A stretch of 64,000 bases of DNA from Streptomyces inhibens (lineage in GTDB: Bacteria; Actinomycetota; Actinomycetes; Streptomycetales; Streptomycetaceae), in assembly GCF_003389455.1 (NCBI RefSeq), contig NZ_QUAC01000006.1, forward strand, positions 1 to 64,000. The letters run 5' to 3'. The position numbers were made by a program, and so were the translations under genes. This document shows positions 1 through 7,822 of this stretch, one piece after another. The notes below the pieces were generated by a model. That model worked only from the letters and a program-made list of their open reading frames with translations, did not search any database and was not told the DNA's origin. Position 1 is the first letter of the stretch. Each line of letters begins with the position of its first letter.

Positions 1-676
1 TTCTCATGAACATCGAACACGAGGCACCGCCGACGCCTCCCAAACTCGTGTACAGGTGCTGTCGGTTCTCGTGAACAAAGCCAATCGCCAGCATCGGCGG
101 ATCAAGACGTCCCCCCGCGCGCTCGGCTTGTGCAGTTGCGGCTCGCATCACCGAATCTGCGCACGCGGCGATGAGCGCGCTCGCTCCGCCGCCGCCGTCC
201 TTGCTGAGCAAGAAGAGTGTGTCGGTGGAGGTGACGAACTGCGCCGGCCGGAACTCGGGTACATCCTTGTGCGGTGTCACCCATGCCGCGATCTCTGCGT
301 TGAGCAGGGCGGAGGCGTACTGGCGGGCGGTCTCGTAAATCCCGTCTCTCGTCTCCGGCGGTCCCTCCACGGTCCCCTTGAGCTGGGCGGCGACGGCGGC
401 GAAGTCATGGTCGCGGAGAATGTCGAGCGGGGTGCGGTCGGCCGGAAAGGCGAGCCAGGCCATGATGTCGGTGATCGGCCGCTCGTCGAGCGCCGCGGCC
501 AGGAGCAGTTGGCTCAGGATGTTGCTGCCGGCCTTGGACCAGAAATCGCCCTGCTGGCTCGCGTCGACGCTCGCGGCGAGGAAATGGCCGGCCAGCCTGT
601 TAGCGCCGTCCAGAGTCGTTGCGCTGGCGAGGGGGTTCCACCACATCTCGCACCGCATTCGTACCCAGCGGATCAT
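1..676 (-). pseudogene. Truncated VirD4/TraG-type conjugative coupling protein fragment
   Basis: An open frame runs leftwards from an ATG at 676 to the window edge, with an in-frame TAG just upstream of that ATG. From about 646 to 83 the translation reads like the middle of the actinobacterial TraG/VirD4 coupling ATPase: it contains MWWNPLASAT, FWSKAGSNILSQLLLAAALD, DGIYETARQYASALLN and GGGGASALIAACADSVMRAA. The family's N-terminal membrane part and Walker A region are missing. The match stops at DPPMLAI, just where the Walker B segment (LDEAAN) should follow; the last 80 bp encode unrelated residues. Both ends are therefore broken and the piece cannot be an active ATPase. It is best read as a relic of an integrated conjugative element. 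The family assignment rests on recalled motifs, not a search. Confidence 0.7.
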
Positions 677-850
677 GGTGAGCTACGGCGAGCCGAGTCA
701 CCCGGTCGTCTACACCGTCTCGACCGTGAGGCTCTGACCTGCGCGTATCCCGCTTCAGGCGCGGCCGGTGGCCACGCCCCGGGCGTCCTCGTGCCGGCTC
801 TTCCTGACCCGGGCGTCAGGACCGCGTCGGAGAGTCGGTAGCGTGGTCGG

Positions 851-2134
851 GTGAGCGAGAAGACCCTGCAGCACCGGATCGACGGCCCCGACGACGCCCC
901 CGTACTCGTACTGGGCGCCTCGCTCGGTACCACATGGCATATGTGGGACAGGCAGATCCCCGAGCTGACCCGCCACTGGCGTGTCATCCGTTTCGACCTG
1001 CCGGGACACGGCGGCTCGCCCGCCCACGCGGCGACCTCCATCGCCGAGCTGGCCGACCGGCTCGTCGCCACCCTCGACGCCCTGGGCGTGGAGCGCTTCG
1101 GCTACGCAGGCTGCAACATCGGCGGGGCCATCGGCACCCAGCTGGCGCTCACCCGCCCGCACCGGGTCACGTCGCTGGCCCTGGTGTCCTCGTCGCCGCG
1201 CTACGGCACCGCCGACGCCTGGCGCCAGCGCGGCGTGGTCATCCGCACCAACGGGCTCGACCCGATCGCCCGCACCGCCCCCGAGCACTGGTTCACCCAG
1301 GGCTTCGCCGGTGCCCAGCCCGCCATCGTCGAGTGGGCCGTCCAGATGGTGCGGACCACCGACCCCGGCTGCTACATCGCCGCCTGCGAGGCGCTGGCCT
1401 CCTACGACGTACGGTCCTCCCTCGGCCGGGTCGGCGTACCCACGCTCGTCGTCGTCGGCTCCGAGGACCAGGTCACCCCGACCACCGACGCCCGTAGCCT
1501 GGTCGCCGGCGTACCGGACGCGAGCCTGGCGCTGGTGCCCGGCACCTCCCACCTCGCGCCCGTCGAGCAGCCCTCGGCCGTCACCGAACTCCTCATCCGG
1601 CACTTCACCACAGCCTGGCACGACAAGCCGGGCCCCGGCGGCCAGGCCGCGATCGGCGCCGCCGCGCCCAAGCCGCAGATCGCGCCCCCGCCGCCCCCGC
1701 AGGCGCCGCCCGCCGCCATAGAGTCCGGCCTCGCCCAGCCCGAGCAGGACCGCGGCGGCACGTACGAAGCGGGCATCAAGATCCGCCGCGAGGTCCTCGG
1801 CGACGCCCACGTCGACCGGGTCCAGGCCGCCGCCGACGACTTCACCGGCGACTTCCACGACTTCATCACCCGCTACGCCTGGGGCGAGACCTGGACCCGC
1901 CCGGGCCTGGACCGCCGCACCCGCAGCATCATCACGCTCACCGCGCTGGTCGCCCGCGGCCACCACGACGAGTTGGCCCTGCACACCCGCGCGGCCCTCC
2001 GCAACGGCCTCACCCCCACGGAGATCAAGGAAGTCCTGCTGCACACCGCCGTCTACTGCGGCGTCCCGGCAGCCAACTCCGCCTTCGCGGTCGCCCAGCG
2101 GGTGATACGGGAGGAAACGACACCGGAGGGGTGA
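851..2134 (+). CDS. pcaL: 3-oxoadipate enol-lactonase / 4-carboxymuconolactone decarboxylase fusion (PcaL) with altered nucleophile
   Basis: This 427-residue protein has an alpha/beta-hydrolase domain (about 1-260, PcaD-like), a Pro/Ala linker (about 280-300, PKPQIAPPPPPQAPP) and an AhpD/CMD domain (about 310-420, PcaC-like, with LLHTAVYCGVPAANSAF). The fusion normally performs two consecutive steps of the protocatechuate branch of the beta-ketoadipate pathway. The nucleophile elbow reads GCNIGG: residue 89 is Asn (AAC, 1115-1117) where the family has Ser. The other triad residues look present (Asp in GSEDQVTP, His in GTSHLAP). The lactonase half may therefore be inactive while the decarboxylase half looks intact. 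The start is a GTG. No other pca gene is visible; the upstream neighbour is a broken conjugation gene. Confidence 0.85.
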   Translation: MSEKTLQHRIDGPDDAPVLVLGASLGTTWHMWDRQIPELTRHWRVIRFDLPGHGGSPAHAATSIAELADRLVATLDALGVERFGYAGCNIGGAIGTQLALTRPHRVTSLALVSSSPRYGTADAWRQRGVVIRTNGLDPIARTAPEHWFTQGFAGAQPAIVEWAVQMVRTTDPGCYIAACEALASYDVRSSLGRVGVPTLVVVGSEDQVTPTTDARSLVAGVPDASLALVPGTSHLAPVEQPSAVTELLIRHFTTAWHDKPGPGGQAAIGAAAPKPQIAPPPPPQAPPAAIESGLAQPEQDRGGTYEAGIKIRREVLGDAHVDRVQAAADDFTGDFHDFITRYAWGETWTRPGLDRRTRSIITLTALVARGHHDELALHTRAALRNGLTPTEIKEVLLHTAVYCGVPAANSAFAVAQRVIREETTPEG

Positions 2135-2250
2135 GGCGCGCCGGGCGGGCGGGGCGGCTGCGGGCGGGGTGCGTTGCGTGGCCGGTTCTCAGCGCTTGCC
2201 GACTCAGGCTTTCGCCGCCCTCGGCGTCTGCGGCTCGGGACGTTTTGCCT

Positions 2251-2321
2251 CGGCGCCTCCGGGGTTCGCGGTTTCGTCGGCGCGTCCGGGGTTCGCGGTT
2301 CCGACGGCGCCTTCGGCTTTT
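2251..2321. repeat. 27-bp direct repeat, about 2.6 copies
   Basis: Units begin at 2251, 2278 and 2305, each starting CGGCGC and, in the first two, followed by a shared TCCGGGGTTCGCGGTT core. They lie in the untranslated stretch 2135-2770 between pcaL and the MBL-fold gene. Confidence 0.75.
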
Positions 2322-2376
2322 GTCGTTTCCCCTCGCTGCCCTCAGGCTTTCGCCGCACCCCTTTTAGTTTTCCCCG

Positions 2377-2405
2377 CCGCCCACCCCCCTTCGGGGGGTG
2401 GGCGG
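2377..2405 (+). terminator. Hairpin, possible pcaL terminator
   Basis: A 13-bp perfect stem (2377-2389 with 2393-2405) closes on a TTC loop. It lies about 240 bp after the pcaL stop, with no T tract, as is common in Streptomyces. Distance from the gene makes the role uncertain. Confidence 0.5.
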
Positions 2406-2420
2406 GTGTAGTGACGCGGG

Positions 2421-2660
2421 TGCCCACCCCTATCGGGGCGGGGAGGGCCTACCGGGGCGGGTGCCCACCTCTGCCGGGCGGGAGGGCCTACCGAGGCGGG
2501 TGCCCACCCCTACCGGGCCGGGAGGGCCTACCGAGGCGGGTGCCCACCCCTACCGGGCCGGGAGGACCTACCGGGGCGGGTGCCCACCTCTGCCGGGCCG
2601 GGAGGACCTACCCGGGCAGGTGCCCACCCCTACCGGGGCAGGGAGGACGCACCGGGGCAG
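2421..2660. repeat. 40-bp minisatellite, six tandem copies
   Basis: Units start with TGCCCACC at 2421, 2462, 2501, 2541, 2581 and 2621 (lengths 41, 39, 40, 40, 40, 40). They differ by a few substitutions. The period is not a multiple of three, so no frame gives a repeated peptide, and no spacer separates the units, so it is not a CRISPR array. It lies upstream of the MBL-fold gene. Confidence 0.9.
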
Positions 2661-2779
2661 GGAGGAAAGGTCGAGGGGGGAAGGGGCAACGGGACGGCCA
2701 CCGGGACGGCCAAGGCACGTAGCGCCGCCGTCGGCCCACGGCACCCCGAGGTACCCCCACCCACGGCAAGATGGCACGT

Positions 2780-3421
2780 ATGGAACTCACCAAGAAGACC
2801 CACGCCTGTGTCCGGCTGGAGAAGGACGGGCAGACGCTCGTCATCGACCCCGGTGTCTTCAGCGAGGAGGACGCGGCCGTCGGTGCGGACGCGATCCTGG
2901 TCACCCACGAGCACATGGACCACTTCAACGAGGACCGGCTGCGGGCGGGCATGGAGGCCAATCCGGGCGCCGAGATCTGGACCCTGGCCAGCGTCGCCGA
3001 GCAGCTCTCGGCCGCGTTCCCGGGCCGGGTGCACACGGTCGGCGAGGGCGACACCTTCACCGCGGCCGGCTTCGACGTGGAGGTGCACGGTCAGCTGCAC
3101 GCCGTCATCCACCCCGACATCCCGCGCATCACCAACGTCGGCTATCTGCTCGACGGCGGGGCGGTGTTCCATCCGGGTGACGCGCTCACCGTCCCGGAGG
3201 GCCGTACGGTCGACACCCTGCTGCTGCCCGTGCACGCCCCCTGGAACAAGGTGGCCGAGCTCATCGACTATGTCCGGGCGGTCGCGCCCCGGCGGGCCAT
3301 CGACATCCACGACAGCCTGCTCCAGGACCGCGCCCGTCCGCTCTACGACGCCATGATCGACAAGTTGGGCGGCACGGACCACGGCCGACTCACCCCGGGC
3401 ACCAGCACCACCGTCGGCTGA
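2780..3421 (+). CDS. MBL-fold metallo-hydrolase
   Basis: A 213-residue single-domain protein of the metallo-beta-lactamase superfamily, resembling the small UlaG/YtnP-like hydrolases common in actinomycetes. The metal-binding signature is clear: LVTHEHMDHF (HxHxDH) near residue 55, a later His in HPGDALTVPEG and another in the C-terminal IDIHDS. There is no signal peptide, so it should act in the cytoplasm. The substrate cannot be told. An in-frame ATG at 2771 adds three residues; neither start has a convincing ribosome site, and 2780 was chosen because MELTKKTHACVRLEKDG is the usual N-terminus I recall. It precedes exonuclease III by 38 bp and may be cotranscribed with it. Confidence 0.8.
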   Translation: MELTKKTHACVRLEKDGQTLVIDPGVFSEEDAAVGADAILVTHEHMDHFNEDRLRAGMEANPGAEIWTLASVAEQLSAAFPGRVHTVGEGDTFTAAGFDVEVHGQLHAVIHPDIPRITNVGYLLDGGAVFHPGDALTVPEGRTVDTLLLPVHAPWNKVAELIDYVRAVAPRRAIDIHDSLLQDRARPLYDAMIDKLGGTDHGRLTPGTSTTVG

Positions 3422-3425
3422 GCCC

Positions 3426-3452
3426 CTGACTGTCAGTGCCTCGCTGTAGGTT
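3426..3452 (+). promoter_or_regulatory. Candidate promoter for leaderless xth transcript
   Basis: CTGACT (3426-3431) and TAGGTT (3447-3452) resemble -35 and -10 boxes with a short 15-bp spacer. The implied start point falls at or next to the ATG at 3460, and no ribosome site precedes that ATG. Confidence 0.3.
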
Positions 3453-3459
3453 TACAGAC

Positions 3460-4239
3460 ATGCGCATCGCGACCTGGAACGTCAATTCGATCACCGCCCG
3501 CCTCCCGAGGCTGCTGGCCTGGCTGGAGCGCACCGGCACGGACGTGCTGTGCATCCAGGAGACCAAGTGCACGGCCGAGCAGTTCCCGCTCGACGAGCTG
3601 CGCGAGCTCGGCTATGAAGCCGCGGTCAACGCCAACGGACGCTGGAACGGCGTGGCTCTGCTGTCCAAGGTGGGGCTGGAGGACGTCGTCATGGGCCTTC
3701 CCGGCGGCCCGGACTACGAAGGGGTGCAGGAGCCGCGCGCCGTCTCGGCGACCTGCGGCCCGGCCCGCGTCTGGTCGGTGTACGTCCCCAATGGCCGCGA
3801 GGTCGAGCATGCGCACTACACCTACAAGCTGGGCTGGTTCGAGGCGCTGAAGGCGGCGGTCGCCGAGGACGCGGCGGGCGCCCGCCCGTTCGCGGTCCTC
3901 GGTGACTACAACGTCGCACCGACGGACGAGGACGTCTGGGACCCGGCCGTCTTCGTGGGCGCCACCCATGTCACGCCCGCCGAGCGTGCCGCCCTGACCG
4001 CCCTGCGCGAGGCGGGTCTGACGGACATCGTTCCGCGCCCCCTCAAGTACGACCGTCCGTACACCTACTGGGACTACCGCCAGCTCGCCTTCCCCAAGAA
4101 CCGCGGGATGCGTATTGATCTGGTCTACGGCAACGAACCGTTCGCCAAGGCCGTCTCGGACGCGTACGTGGACCGCGAGGAGCGCAAGGGCAAGGGCGCC
4201 TCGGACCATGCACCGGTCGTGGTGGACCTCGACGTATAG
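3460..4239 (+). CDS. xth: Exodeoxyribonuclease III (AP endonuclease)
   Basis: This 259-residue protein is a full-length member of the exonuclease III / AP endonuclease family, which cuts DNA 5' to abasic sites and trims 3' ends in base excision repair. It begins MRIATWNVNSITARL, then has the metal-binding LCIQETKC, the GDYNVAPTDEDVWDP catalytic segment and the C-terminal KGASDHAPVVVDLDV with the conserved DH pair. The ATG at 3460 gives the normal N-terminus; an in-frame GTG at 3436 would add eight non-conserved residues. The last codons (Val-Asp-Leu-Asp-Val-stop) form the first unit of a 16-bp tandem array running downstream. Confidence 0.95.
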   Translation: MRIATWNVNSITARLPRLLAWLERTGTDVLCIQETKCTAEQFPLDELRELGYEAAVNANGRWNGVALLSKVGLEDVVMGLPGGPDYEGVQEPRAVSATCGPARVWSVYVPNGREVEHAHYTYKLGWFEALKAAVAEDAAGARPFAVLGDYNVAPTDEDVWDPAVFVGATHVTPAERAALTALREAGLTDIVPRPLKYDRPYTYWDYRQLAFPKNRGMRIDLVYGNEPFAKAVSDAYVDREERKGKGASDHAPVVVDLDV

Positions 4240-4334
4240 GGATCTCGACGTGCAGGACCTCGGCGTATAGGGATCTCGACGTGCAGGGATCTCGGCGTAT
4301 AGGGACCTCGGCGTATAGGGATCTCGACGTAGAG
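4224..4334. repeat. 16-bp tandem array, seven units, starting inside xth and spanning its stop codon
   Basis: Units begin at 4224, 4240, 4256, 4271, 4287, 4303 and 4319 (16 bp, one of 15). The first is GGACCTCGACGTATAG, the end of xth with the TAG stop; the others are variants such as GGATCTCGACGTGCAG and GGACCTCGGCGTATAG. Confidence 0.9.
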
Positions 4335-4360
4335 GCCGCCACGTCCCGGACCCCTTGGCC

Positions 4361-4421
4361 CCGGACCTCACCCCAGCCCCCCGGACCTCACCCCAGCCCC
4401 CCCGGACCTCACCCCCGCCCC
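4361..4421. repeat. 20-bp tandem array, three units, spanning the SGNH hydrolase stop codon
   Basis: CCGGACCTCACCCC recurs at 4361, 4381 and 4402. On the minus strand, the unit at 4402 contains the TGA stop (4411-4409) of the SGNH hydrolase, and two further copies follow downstream. Together with the xth array it fills the gap between these convergent genes. Confidence 0.85.
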
Positions 4422-6226
4422 GGCACCAGTGCCCAGAGGTTCACCGACTCGCCGAGCGCGTTCAGGCCCGTGTCGCCGGGGTGGAGATGGTCGCCGCTGT
4501 CGTAGGCGGGGAGCATCCGCTGAGGTTGCTGTGGGTCGCGGAGGACGGCGTCGAAGTCCAGGGTGGCGTCGAAGGCGCCGGCGTTGCCGCGTACGAAGGC
4601 GTTGACGGCCTGGCGGCGGGCGTCGACGGCCGGGGTGCAGTCGGGGTAGCCCGCACAGGGCCCGACGGTCGCGACCACGACCCGCAGCCCTCGCTCGTGC
4701 GCCCGCCGGGCGATGGCCCGCAGACCGGCGATGACCTCCTCGGCCGAGGCGCCCCAGCGCACGTCGTTGATGCCCTCGAAGACCACCACCGTCCGTGCCG
4801 ACGGCTGCGCCAGCACATCGCGCTCCAGCCGGTGCTGGGCGCTGACCCCGCCGGTGTCCGTGCTGACCCCGTCGCCCTGGTAGCGGTCGGCGACGACGCG
4901 GTTCGCCGAGATGCCGTGGTTGAGCACGCCATAGCGGGGCAGCGCGCTCTGCGCCTGGAAGCGGCGGGCCAGCACATCGGGCCAGCGCCGGTTGGCGCCG
5001 CGCGTCGACTTCGCCCCGTCGGTGATCGAATCGCCCAGCGCCACGATCGAGCCGGGACCGCCGTCGACATCAACACCCGTCAGGAACGGCCAGATGGCCA
5101 TCGTCTCCGGGTAGGCTCCGCCCCCGACGTCCCCCGTACGGTCGCCGCTGCCCGCCGCGCTCAGATACGACAGCTGGGTCGCCTCCTGGTGCACCGGCGC
5201 TGCCGTCACGGTCCCCGGCAGATGGATGCTCACCAGCAGATCGGTGCCGGCGGGGACGGTGAAGGGCGCCGGATCGCTGAAGGCCTCGGCGCCGGCCGGT
5301 ATTCGGGTGCCGGTCCGACCCCGCCCGAAGGTCAGCGGGACCGGCCGGCCGTCCGCCGCCGCCCCCGTGCCGCGCACCGCGACGCTGGCCGTCCCTATCT
5401 CCACCGGCGCCGCCGCGAAGGTGTTGGCGATCCGTATCCGAGCCCGCGGGCCGCCCGCGCCGCTGTGCACGACCAGCCGCAGCGTACGGTCCGTCCAGGG
5501 CCCGACCGCCCGGTAGCCGCCGGTGCTCGCCGCCCAACTCCCGGTCCGGCCGCGCCCGGTGTCCCGCACCGCCACCGCGAACACATGCAGTGCGCCCGCC
5601 GTTCCGGACGCCTTGGGCAGCACCACCGCAGCCACTTCCCGGCCGGCCCGCAGCGGTACCGTCACCGCGTACAGCCGTGCCGTCTCCGTCAGCTGTCCGC
5701 CCGCGCCGTTGATGTGCGGCAGTGCCACCGCCTTGGTGCTCAGCGGCCCCGACCGCCAGTCGGGCGCGGTGAGTTCGTAGGAGCCGCGCGCTCCGTCCCG
5801 GTAGCGCACGGTGCCGTAACCGGAGGCCGTGCCGCCGGTCGCGGCGACCAGAAATGTCATCGCGTCGCCCCGGCCGGGCACCGCCACCGCCTGTCCGTCC
5901 GCGACCACATTGTCCGGTGTCCCGGGCGCGGTTTCCGGCCATCGGAGCCGCGCTCCGTCGATCCTGAGGACGCTCCCGGGCGTCCAGCCGGCCGCCGTCA
6001 GGTCCTGTGCGGACAGTGAATGGCCCGCGCCGTCGAAGTCGGCCGCGCCGGGTCCGGAGTGGCCACTGACCGCCGTGTTGTCGAAGAGTGTGGCCAAGGG
6101 CGACGGCCGGTGCGGGTGTTGCGCCGGGCCGGCCGTCGCGGCCGTCGCCGTGCCGACGGTCGTGGCCGGCAGCGCCGTCGCGGTGAGCAGCAGTGTCAGG
6201 GTGGCGCCCCATCGTCGTACGCGCAT
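4409..6226 (-). CDS. Secreted SGNH/GDSL hydrolase with large N-terminal domain
   Basis: A 605-residue exported esterase-type protein. Residues 1-30 form a signal peptide (MRVRRW then a hydrophobic Leu/Thr/Ala stretch ending in TATA). About 35-370 is a beta-rich region of unassigned fold that I do not recognise as catalytic. The SGNH hydrolase domain occupies about 390-605: block I IVALGDSITDG supplies the Ser, VFEGINDVRWG is block III, and DHLHPGDTG supplies the catalytic Asp and His. Similar Streptomyces proteins are annotated as SGNH or rhamnogalacturonan acetylesterase-like hydrolases; the substrate is unknown, but secretion suggests polysaccharide or lipid esters. It ends convergently with xth. 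Confidence 0.88.
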   Translation of the reverse strand: MRVRRWGATLTLLLTATALPATTVGTATAATAGPAQHPHRPSPLATLFDNTAVSGHSGPGAADFDGAGHSLSAQDLTAAGWTPGSVLRIDGARLRWPETAPGTPDNVVADGQAVAVPGRGDAMTFLVAATGGTASGYGTVRYRDGARGSYELTAPDWRSGPLSTKAVALPHINGAGGQLTETARLYAVTVPLRAGREVAAVVLPKASGTAGALHVFAVAVRDTGRGRTGSWAASTGGYRAVGPWTDRTLRLVVHSGAGGPRARIRIANTFAAAPVEIGTASVAVRGTGAAADGRPVPLTFGRGRTGTRIPAGAEAFSDPAPFTVPAGTDLLVSIHLPGTVTAAPVHQEATQLSYLSAAGSGDRTGDVGGGAYPETMAIWPFLTGVDVDGGPGSIVALGDSITDGAKSTRGANRRWPDVLARRFQAQSALPRYGVLNHGISANRVVADRYQGDGVSTDTGGVSAQHRLERDVLAQPSARTVVVFEGINDVRWGASAEEVIAGLRAIARRAHERGLRVVVATVGPCAGYPDCTPAVDARRQAVNAFVRGNAGAFDATLDFDAVLRDPQQPQRMLPAYDSGDHLHPGDTGLNALGESVNLWALVPGRG

Positions 6227-6440
6227 CGGTCGGTATCCCTCCGGGAGGCGTCAACGGGCAGGTGTGAGCTGCGATCCGGCCGTTCCCGCGAGGGGCGAGG
6301 GGCTCCTGCGGATCCAGCGGATCCGATCCGAGCGCCATGAAGGTAGGCAGGCGGACAGGGGGCGTCAAGGGGACGAACGGCGCGCGCTCGCGCCGCGCGC
6401 CTGTGGCCCCGACCACAGGTCGGGTGGGACCCTGCACACC

Positions 6441-6881
6441 ATGAACATGTCTTTCCTGGACAAGTGGCGCAAGCGGCAGCATGCGCACCGGTCCGTGCCG
6501 CTCGCCGAGTCGGTGCGGGCCGATCCCGAGAGCGTCGTCGAGCTGCTGTCCGAATGCGAGCTGCTACGGGCCCAGGCCGCCACCGCGGGGGTGGAACTGG
6601 ACGACTCCGTACGCTCGTTGGAGGCGCTGGACCAATTGCAGCCCGTCTGGCGGGACGATCCGGAAGTGCTGCCCTGGCTGGGCAATGACGCGGGCCTCTA
6701 CCTCGGCACGGTTCTGGTGCGTACGGTACGGGGCGCCGTCTGGCACGTATGGCCGGACGGGCAGCCGGTGGTCCGGCTGGAGTCCGGGCGGGAGATCGAT
6801 GTGGTCGCGGCGGGCCATGGCTGGGCCGATACCGGTGCGCCCGAACTCTCCCAGGTCTACGCCGAGGTCTCGGAGACCTGA
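6441..6881 (+). CDS. Hypothetical protein, DUF6278-like
   Basis: A 146-residue soluble protein beginning MNMSFLDKWRKRQHAHRSVPLAESVRADP. It resembles the Streptomyces DUF6278 family as I recall it; no function is known to me. The N-terminal 20 residues are basic, the middle is Leu-rich and acidic (ESVVELLSECELLRAQAA), and the C-terminus has a beta-rich GAVWHVWPDGQPVVRLESG segment. No catalytic motif, signal peptide or membrane span is visible. It is divergent from the SGNH hydrolase and separated from gluA by 183 bp, so it is probably its own unit. An ATG six bases downstream is an equally possible start. Confidence 0.6.
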   Translation: MNMSFLDKWRKRQHAHRSVPLAESVRADPESVVELLSECELLRAQAATAGVELDDSVRSLEALDQLQPVWRDDPEVLPWLGNDAGLYLGTVLVRTVRGAVWHVWPDGQPVVRLESGREIDVVAAGHGWADTGAPELSQVYAEVSET

Positions 6882-7064
6882 CGCCCGCGCAAGGTCAACG
6901 AACGGGCCCCGCCCGCCGGGTCCGCGAGACGTTCATCCGTAACCCTTCACCCTGATTTATCTGCCCCTATCTGCGCATACGTGCGTGTCAGTGGAGAAGT
7001 GCCCCTTTCGCACCGGTAGGTTGCGGGCTCTCCGCTGTACGGATGAGAGTGGGCAGGTCTGCAT

Positions 7065-7808
7065 ATGGCCGGTGATGCGCTGATTGAACTGCGCGGGGTC
7101 AACAAGCACTACGGAAAACTGCATGTCCTCCAGGACATCGACCTCACCGTCGGCCGCGGGGAGGTCGTCGTGGTCATCGGGCCCTCCGGGTCCGGCAAGT
7201 CCACCCTGTGCCGGGCCATCAACCGCCTGGAGACCGTCGAGTCGGGCATCATCAAGCTGGACGGCAAGCCGCTGCCCGAAGAGGGCCGCGCGCTGGCCCA
7301 GTTGCGGGCCGAAGTCGGCATGGTCTTCCAGTCCTTCAACCTCTTCGCCCACAAGACCGTGCTCGCCAACATCATGCTGGCGCCGGTCAAGGTCCGTAAG
7401 AAGAAGAAGGACGAGGCAGCACGGCGCGCCCGCGAGCTCCTGGAGCGGGTCGGACTCGCCTCCCAGGCCGACAAATATCCGGCACAGCTCTCCGGCGGCC
7501 AGCAGCAGCGCGTCGCCATCGCCCGCGCGCTCGCCATGGACCCCAAGGCACTGCTCTTCGACGAGCCGACCTCCGCCCTCGACCCGGAGATGATCAACGA
7601 GGTGCTGGAAGTCATGCGCCAGCTCGCCCGGGACGGGATGACGATGGTCGTGGTCACCCATGAGATGGGCTTCGCCCGCTCGGCGGCCAACCGCGTGGTG
7701 TTCATGGCCGACGGCCGGATCGTCGAGGACCGCACCCCCGAGGAGTTCTTCACCGCACCGCGCAGCGAACGGGCGAAGGACTTCCTCTCCAAGATCCTCA
7801 AGCACTGA
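7065..7808 (+). CDS. gluA: Glutamate-type amino-acid ABC transporter, ATP-binding subunit
   Basis: A 247-residue ABC ATPase of the polar amino-acid uptake family (GluA/GlnQ/HisP). Walker A is GPSGSGKST (about 39-47), the Q loop follows at VFQSFNLF, the signature is LSGGQQQR, Walker B is [12 protein letters not shown] and the switch His is in VVTHEMGF. It powers import by the two permeases encoded just downstream. First gene of a four-gene operon; the next gene starts 14 bp after its stop. The gap before it (6882-7064) holds no clear promoter match beyond a TAGGTT at 7017-7022. Confidence 0.95.
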   Translation: MAGDALIELRGVNKHYGKLHVLQDIDLTVGRGEVVVVIGPSGSGKSTLCRAINRLETVESGIIKLDGKPLPEEGRALAQLRAEVGMVFQSFNLFAHKTVLANIMLAPVKVRKKKKDEAARRARELLERVGLASQADKYPAQLSGGQQQRVAIARALAMDPKALLFDEPTSALDPEMINEVLEVMRQLARDGMTMVVVTHEMGFARSAANRVVFMADGRIVEDRTPEEFFTAPRSERAKDFLSKILKH

Positions 7809-7822
7809 ACGGGGGCGCTGCG

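Noticed and set aside
56-841. A 261-codon plus-strand frame at the left end
   Set aside because: It is opposite a clear TraG/VirD4 fragment and has no motif or ribosome site.
2421-2660. CRISPR-like regular repeats
   Set aside because: Units are directly adjacent with no unique spacers, and no cas genes are present.
2398-3180. Frames reading through the 40-bp repeats into the MBL gene
   Set aside because: The period is not divisible by three, peptides change frame content at each unit, and the MBL frame is clearly the coding one.
4355-6019. A 554-codon plus-strand frame opposite the SGNH hydrolase
   Set aside because: Pro/Arg-rich shadow; the minus strand encodes a recognisable secreted hydrolase.
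7017-7022. TAGGTT upstream of gluA as a promoter
   Set aside because: No -35 box at a suitable distance was found, so it is only mentioned with gluA.
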